Source of the DNA: Janibacter alkaliphilus | GTDB taxonomy: Bacteria > Actinomycetota > Actinomycetes > Actinomycetales > Dermatophilaceae | Direction: 5' to 3' | NCBI RefSeq assembly: GCF_013408565.1 | Contig: NZ_JACBZX010000001.1 | Coordinates: 930,001 to 994,000, forward strand | Length of the DNA stretch: 64,000 bases | Part shown: positions 60,136 to 64,000 of the stretch, piece by piece | Layout: the number at the start of each line of letters is the position of its first letter | How positions within the stretch are numbered: the stretch's first letter is position 1 | Notes under the pieces: generated by a model | The model's input: the letters and a program-made list of their open reading frames with translations, nothing else | Told to the model about the DNA's origin: nothing | Database searches by the model: none | Translations under genes and position numbers: made by a program

Positions 60136-61515
60136 TCAGAACCCAGCGTCCTTCGCCATGTCCTTGAAGCGGGCGTAGTGACCCTGGAAGGCGAGGGTGA
60201 TGTCGGCGGTGGGGCCGTTGCGGTGCTTGGCGACGATCAGGTCGGCCTCGCCCTCGCGGCCGGACTCGGGGTCGCGGTCGCGGTGCAGCAGGATGACCAT
60301 GTCGGCGTCCTGCTCGATCGAGCCGGACTCGCGCAGGTCGGACATCGCCGGGCGCTTGTCGGTCCGCTGCTCGGGTCCACGGTTCAGCTGGCTGATCGCG
60401 ATGACCGGCACCTCGAGCTCCTTGGCCAGCAGCTTGAGCGCCCGGGAGAACTCCGAGACCTCCTGCTGGCGGGACTCGACCTTCTTGCCGCTGGTCATCA
60501 GCTGCAGGTAGTCGATGACGATGAGCTTGAGGTTGTTCTTCTGCTTCAGCCGCCGCGCCTTGGCTCGGATCTCCATGAGCGCGAGGTTCGGGCTGTCGTC
60601 GATGTAGAGCGGGCTGTCGCTGATCTTGCCGACCGCCCGGCTCAGGCTGGCCCAGTCGGGGTCGGACATGTTGCCGCGGCGCAGGTTCTGCAGCGGGATG
60701 CTCGCCTCCGCCGACAGGATGCGCATGGTGATCTCGGTGCGGCTCATCTCCAGCGAGAAGACCGCCGCCGCCATCTTGTGGTGGATCGCGGCCGCCCGGG
60801 CGATATCCATTCCAAGGGTGGATTTTCCGATCGCCGGCCTCGCCGCGACGACGATCATCTGCCCCGGCAGCAGACCGTGGGTCAGCTCGTCGAGGTCGGT
60901 GAAGCCGGTGGGCACCCCGATGAGCTCGTCGCTGCGACCCGAGGCGACCTCGATCTCGGTCATCGTCTCGTTGAGGGTGTCCCACAGCGGCACGTAGTCC
61001 TCGCCGCCGCGCTTCTCGGCGACGTTGTAGACCTCGGCCTGGGCGGCGTTGACGATGTCCTCGACGTCACCACCGCCCTGGGCGTAGCCCATCTGGGCGA
61101 TCCGGGTGCCGGCCTCGACCAGTCGTCGCAGCACCGCCCGCTCGGCGACGATCTCGCCGTAGTAGCCCGCGTTCGCCGCGGTCGGTACCGACTGGATGAG
61201 GTCGTGCAGGTAGGCCTGGCCGCCGGCCCGCTGCAGGTCGCCGCGCTTGCTCAGCTCGTCGGCGACGGTGATCGCGTCGGCCGGCTCGCCGCGGCTGTAG
61301 AGGTCGATGATCGCGTCGAAGATCAGCTCGTGCGCCGGCCGGTAGAAGTCGACACCCTTGACCGTCTCGCCGACGTCGGCGATGGCGTCCTTGCTGAGCA
61401 GCATCCCGCCGAGCACGGACTGCTCGGCCCCGACGTCCTGCGGCGGCATCCGGTCCTTGTAGCCGCCACCCGCTGAGGGTGCTCCGTAGGACGCCTCGAG
61501 CTCGCTCGTCGACAC
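60136..61515 (-). CDS. dnaB: replicative DNA helicase
   Basis: The 459-residue helicase has an N-terminal DnaG-interacting helical domain (QDVGAEQSVLGGMLLSKDAI) and a RecA-like domain with Walker A ARPAIGKSTLGM near residue 225, Walker B LIVIDYLQLM, and the arginine-finger region near the end. No intein is present, unlike in many actinobacterial dnaB genes. GTG 61515 is the start. The stop is four bases from the mobile-element end, so the coding sequence is intact. Confidence 0.95.
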   Translation of the reverse strand: MSTSELEASYGAPSAGGGYKDRMPPQDVGAEQSVLGGMLLSKDAIADVGETVKGVDFYRPAHELIFDAIIDLYSRGEPADAITVADELSKRGDLQRAGGQAYLHDLIQSVPTAANAGYYGEIVAERAVLRRLVEAGTRIAQMGYAQGGGDVEDIVNAAQAEVYNVAEKRGGEDYVPLWDTLNETMTEIEVASGRSDELIGVPTGFTDLDELTHGLLPGQMIVVAARPAIGKSTLGMDIARAAAIHHKMAAAVFSLEMSRTEITMRILSAEASIPLQNLRRGNMSDPDWASLSRAVGKISDSPLYIDDSPNLALMEIRAKARRLKQKNNLKLIVIDYLQLMTSGKKVESRQQEVSEFSRALKLLAKELEVPVIAISQLNRGPEQRTDKRPAMSDLRESGSIEQDADMVILLHRDRDPESGREGEADLIVAKHRNGPTADITLAFQGHYARFKDMAKDAGF

Positions 61516-61673
61516 GCTCGCTACCCCTCCTGCCTCGCCGCCGGACCACCGTCACCACCGACGCCCCAGGCCAGACCCCTGTTGGAGATCCCTCGGCAGC
61601 GCGGTCCTCGTGGGCCCGCGGGAGCGGCGGAGGAGCAACTGTCGCACCCGGCACCGACAACGCCCAAGAGCGC

Positions 61674-61748
61674 CTGTGGAGGGGGCTGTGGACCACCTGT
61701 GGACGACGCGCCATGCGGATGTGCACATGCGGTGGACAACTCTGTGGA
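61674..61748. promoter_or_regulatory. cluster of DnaA-box-like motifs upstream of dnaB
   Basis: CTGTGGA appears at 61674, 61686, 61697 and 61742, GGTGGACAA at 61731, and GTGTGGA near 61806, all resembling the reverse of TTGTCCACA. The stretch lies within the 422-bp gap between dnaB and the DUF2277 gene. It is too small and far from dnaA to be called oriC, but it may bind DnaA and control dnaB. Confidence 0.5.
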
Positions 61749-61937
61749 GCATGACGAAGGGTGACCGGCGACACGCCTCCTGACCTGCGGCGACGTCATG
61801 CACGGCGTGTGGAGAGCAGAAAGTCGCCGAGCGGCGCCGTCCACAAGCGCAACCCGGTGCCGAACCCCTACAGGCCAGTCACGAGCCCCGGCACGGCAGG
61901 GTCGACAGCTCCTCGGCCGTCGTCGGCGGCGCCGGTC

Positions 61938-62213
61938 TCAGCCGGTCTGGGCGTAGCGTTTGCGCGCCCGCTCCCGCGCCTTCTCCGCCTCCACCTCGCG
62001 GTCCTTCGGCGGCGCCGCGGTGGTCAGCTGGTCCAGCAGCCGCTGCGTGCTCGCCGCCACCTCCTCGACGGCGGCGTCGAAAGCCTCCTGGTTGGCCTGC
62101 GACGGCTTGCTCGACCCGCTGACCTTGCGCACGTACTGCAGCGCGGCGGCACGCACCTCGTCGCTGGTCGCGGGGGGCTCGAAGTTGTGGAGCTGGCGGA
62201 TGTTGCGGCACAT
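61938..62213 (-). CDS. DUF2277-family protein
   Basis: The 91-residue protein matches DUF2277: MCRNIRQLHNFEPPATSDEV, AALQYVRKVSGSSKPSQANQ and a charged C-terminus KDREVEAEKARERARKRY. The family is widespread in actinobacteria and has no known function. ATG 62213 starts the conserved MCRNIR. Confidence 0.9.
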   Translation of the reverse strand: MCRNIRQLHNFEPPATSDEVRAAALQYVRKVSGSSKPSQANQEAFDAAVEEVAASTQRLLDQLTTAAPPKDREVEAEKARERARKRYAQTG

Positions 62214-62358
62214 GCCCTCCAGTGTCCTCCCCAGCACCGACGGCGCCACCCGACCGGCCGCGCCGGGGCCTCTGCACGAGCGGCGACGACCGGTGCGCAC
62301 CGTCCACGTCACGGTCTCCCCCTTCAGCGCTGTCGCACCCCCGTGACAGTGTGGAGAC

Positions 62359-63003
62359 ATGGCACGCATCGCAGTCTTCGGAGGCCACGGCAAGGTGGCT
62401 ATGCTCGCTCACCCGCTGCTCGTCGGCGACGGTCACCAGGTGAGCGCGATCATCCGCAACCCGGACCACGCCGACGAGGTGCTCGCGACCGGCGCGGAGC
62501 CGGTGGTCGCCGACGTCGAGCAGCTGAGCACCGAGGAGCTCACCGAGCTGCTCACCGGCTACGACGCCGTCGTCTGGTCCGCCGGCGCCGGCGGCGGCAG
62601 CCCGGAGCGCACCCGGGCGGTCGACCAGGACGCCGCGATCCGCTCGATGGACGCGGCGAAGGGGGCCGGCGCCGACCGTTACGTCATGGTCAGCTACCTC
62701 GGCGCCGGGCCCGACCACGGCGTGCCGGAGGACAACCCCTTCTGGCACTACGCCGAGGCCAAGGCGGCCGCGGACAGCCACCTCAAGGGCTCCGACCTCA
62801 CCTGGACCATCCTCGGCCCGAGCAGCCTCACCCTCGAGGAGCCGACCGGCCGGATCAGCGTCACCGACCAGGCCGGCGAGGTCTCCCGCGGCAACGTCGC
62901 CGAGGTCATCCGCACCGTGCTGGCCGGCGACGGGGTCGCCGCGCACCGGTTCGTCGAGTTCGTCGACGGGGACACCCCGATCGCGGAGGTCTTCACCGCC
63001 TGA
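62359..63003 (+). CDS. NAD(P)-binding protein (atypical SDR / NmrA-like)
   Basis: The 214-residue protein has IAVFGGHGKVAMLAHPLLVG (glycine-rich NAD(P) loop), then VVWSAGAGGGSPERTRAVDQ, VMVSYLGAGPDHG, and the late WTILGPSSLTLEEPTGRI. It fits the atypical short-chain dehydrogenase group (NmrA-like), which binds NAD(P) with or without catalysis. It is divergent from DUF2277. Confidence 0.88.
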   Translation: MARIAVFGGHGKVAMLAHPLLVGDGHQVSAIIRNPDHADEVLATGAEPVVADVEQLSTEELTELLTGYDAVVWSAGAGGGSPERTRAVDQDAAIRSMDAAKGAGADRYVMVSYLGAGPDHGVPEDNPFWHYAEAKAAADSHLKGSDLTWTILGPSSLTLEEPTGRISVTDQAGEVSRGNVAEVIRTVLAGDGVAAHRFVEFVDGDTPIAEVFTA

Positions 63004-63006
63004 GGC

Positions 63007-64000
63007 TCACGCGACGTCGGCCTGCCAGATGTCCGGCCCGAAGACCTCGTACTGGATGTCGGCCGGGGCGACCCCGCGGGCGAGCAGCTGCTCGCGCACG
63101 TGCTGCATGAAGGGCATCGGTCCGCACAGGTAGTAGAGCGCGTCCTCCGGCAGGTCGACGTGCGCGAGATCGAGGTAGCCGGGGTGCACCCGCGCGGCCG
63201 GATCGGAGGCCTCGGCCGGCGGCTCCTCGTACCAGTAGTGCAGCTGGGCCGAGGGCAGCACCTGCACGTCGTGCTCGATCTGCCAGCGCAGCGGCACGCT
63301 GGCCGGCGTCGAGTCGGCGTGCAGCATGACGAAGGGCAGCGTCGAACCGGCCCGGGCCAGATGGGAGAGCATCCCGGCCATCGGCGTGATCCCCACCCCG
63401 GCGGAGGCGAAGACGACCGGACGTCCGCCGTCGTCGAGCACGATCGCCCCGTAGGGCGAGGAGAGCGTCAGCTCCTGCCCCTCGACGAGATCGTCGCAGA
63501 GCAGGTTGGAGACCTCGCCGTCCGGTGCGTCCTGGCCGTGCACCCGCTTGACCGTGATCTGCCGGTGCTCGCCGTCGTCCGCGGCGGTGAGGCTGTACTG
63601 CCGCGGCTGGTGGGTCCCGTCGGGCATGGCCACCTGGGCGCTGACGTACTGGCCGGGCAGCGAGGCGCGGACCAGCCGGTGGTCGGCCCGGCGCAGCACG
63701 AAGGTGACCACCTCGGCGCTCTCCTCGATCCGCCGCTGCACCGTCCAGGGTCGCCAGACCGTCTCCGGGGAGGCGCCACGGGCCGAGTAGAGCCCGCGCT
63801 CGATGTTGATCAGGGCGTTCGCCATCAACCAGTACACCTCGTCCCAGGCCGCCGCGACCTCCGCGGTGACCGCGTCGCCGAGGACGTCACCGATCGCCCA
63901 CATGAGGTGCTCGTGCACGATCGGGTACTGGTCGGGCCGGATGCCCAGCGAGGCGTGCTTGTGCGCGATCCGCGCCATCATCGCCTCCGGGCTGCTGCCC
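63007..64000 (-). CDS. hmp: flavohaemoglobin (NO dioxygenase), N-terminus beyond the window
   Basis: The C-terminal part of the globin domain (ASLGIRPDQYPIVHEHLMWA with the proximal His region) is followed by an FAD-binding domain (LPGQYVSAQV, QPRQYSLT) and an NAD-binding domain (VFASAGVGITPMAGML, YYLCGPMPFMQHVREQLL). Flavohaemoglobin oxidises nitric oxide to nitrate. The 5' end lies outside the window; the frame is still open at 64000. It converges with the NAD(P)-binding protein gene, with three bases between. Confidence 0.92.
   Translation of the reverse strand, partial: GSSPEAMMARIAHKHASLGIRPDQYPIVHEHLMWAIGDVLGDAVTAEVAAAWDEVYWLMANALINIERGLYSARGASPETVWRPWTVQRRIEESAEVVTFVLRRADHRLVRASLPGQYVSAQVAMPDGTHQPRQYSLTAADDGEHRQITVKRVHGQDAPDGEVSNLLCDDLVEGQELTLSSPYGAIVLDDGGRPVVFASAGVGITPMAGMLSHLARAGSTLPFVMLHADSTPASVPLRWQIEHDVQVLPSAQLHYWYEEPPAEASDPAARVHPGYLDLAHVDLPEDALYYLCGPMPFMQHVREQLLARGVAPADIQYEVFGPDIWQADVA

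Noticed and set aside
60136..61515. Intein in dnaB
   Set aside because: The Walker A and B regions are continuous and the length (459 residues) is that of an uninterrupted helicase.
61674..61748. Replication origin oriC
   Set aside because: DnaA-box-like motifs are present, but there is no dnaA/dnaN pair, no AT-rich unwinding region and the gap is short; a regulatory role is more likely.
1..64000. tRNA or rRNA genes
   Set aside because: No cloverleaf with T-loop GTTCGANTC and matching acceptor stem, and no rRNA-like stretch, was noticed on either strand by eye; a covariance-model scan would be decisive.

Overview
The window is very GC-rich (roughly 70%) chromosomal DNA with short intergenic gaps, many GTG starts and frequent ATGA/GTGA gene overlaps. 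Gene content is that of an actinobacterium, probably of the Micrococcales (Ornithinimicrobium/Serinicoccus/Janibacter-like): VKOR-DsbA oxidative folding, DrrAB-type exporter, NarL-type two-component genes, WXG-type protein, DUF2277, flavohaemoglobin. The genus is inferred, not proven.

Layout. 0-7.7 kb: VanX-like dipeptidase, an AbiEi/AbiEii type IV toxin-antitoxin pair, a VWA/MoxR-like AAA+ pair and the VKOR-DsbA pair. 7.7-17.2 kb: L-2-hydroxyglutarate oxidase, sugar acetyltransferase, S8 lipoprotein protease, PoxB, and MerR and MarR regulators with clear palindromic sites. 17.2-25.3 kb: secreted lipase, a decayed NarL-type two-component system, CPBP protease, nitroreductase, DNA polymerase IV and a frameshifted cation/proton antiporter. 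25.3-29.7 kb: a truncated aldehyde dehydrogenase and an acetoacetyl-CoA synthetase gene split by one IS110-family insertion; removing 1470 bp restores a 655-codon frame exactly. 29.9-39.6 kb: racemase, a four-gene redox operon with a divergent regulator, an HTH/PIN toxin-antitoxin pair, a ferredoxin-reductase-like protein and a SolA-like oxidase. 39.6-47.8 kb: a nucleotidyltransferase/HTH pair resembling a toxin-antitoxin unit, then a run of poorly characterised genes including a WXG-like protein with a metallopeptidase motif. 47.8-53.6 kb: two ArsR/SRPBCC loci, a DrrAB exporter with its MerR gene, and VapBC.

53.68-60.13 kb is the most unusual part. Two adjacent segments, about 2.35 and 4.1 kb, are each bounded by 21-24 bp terminal inverted repeats. 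Their left ends resemble each other over about 60 bp, and both right ends carry CATAAC repeats. The first is flanked by a CTAG direct repeat and carries only a DUF6153-like/DUF305/DUF411 metal-type cassette, with no transposase. The second holds a membrane protein gene and pieces of ISL3, IS3 and IS110 transposases. The array stops four bases from the dnaB stop codon. Beyond it lie dnaB with a cluster of DnaA-box-like motifs upstream, DUF2277, an NAD(P)-binding protein and a flavohaemoglobin cut by the window end.

A palindromic intergenic repeat (GCAACTGCCCGGGCAGTTGC, period 31-32 bp) occurs at two loci 20 kb apart in opposite orientation. Several genes carry one-base indels in short G/C runs (18755, 23785, 25217, 42463), which may be real decay or assembly error.
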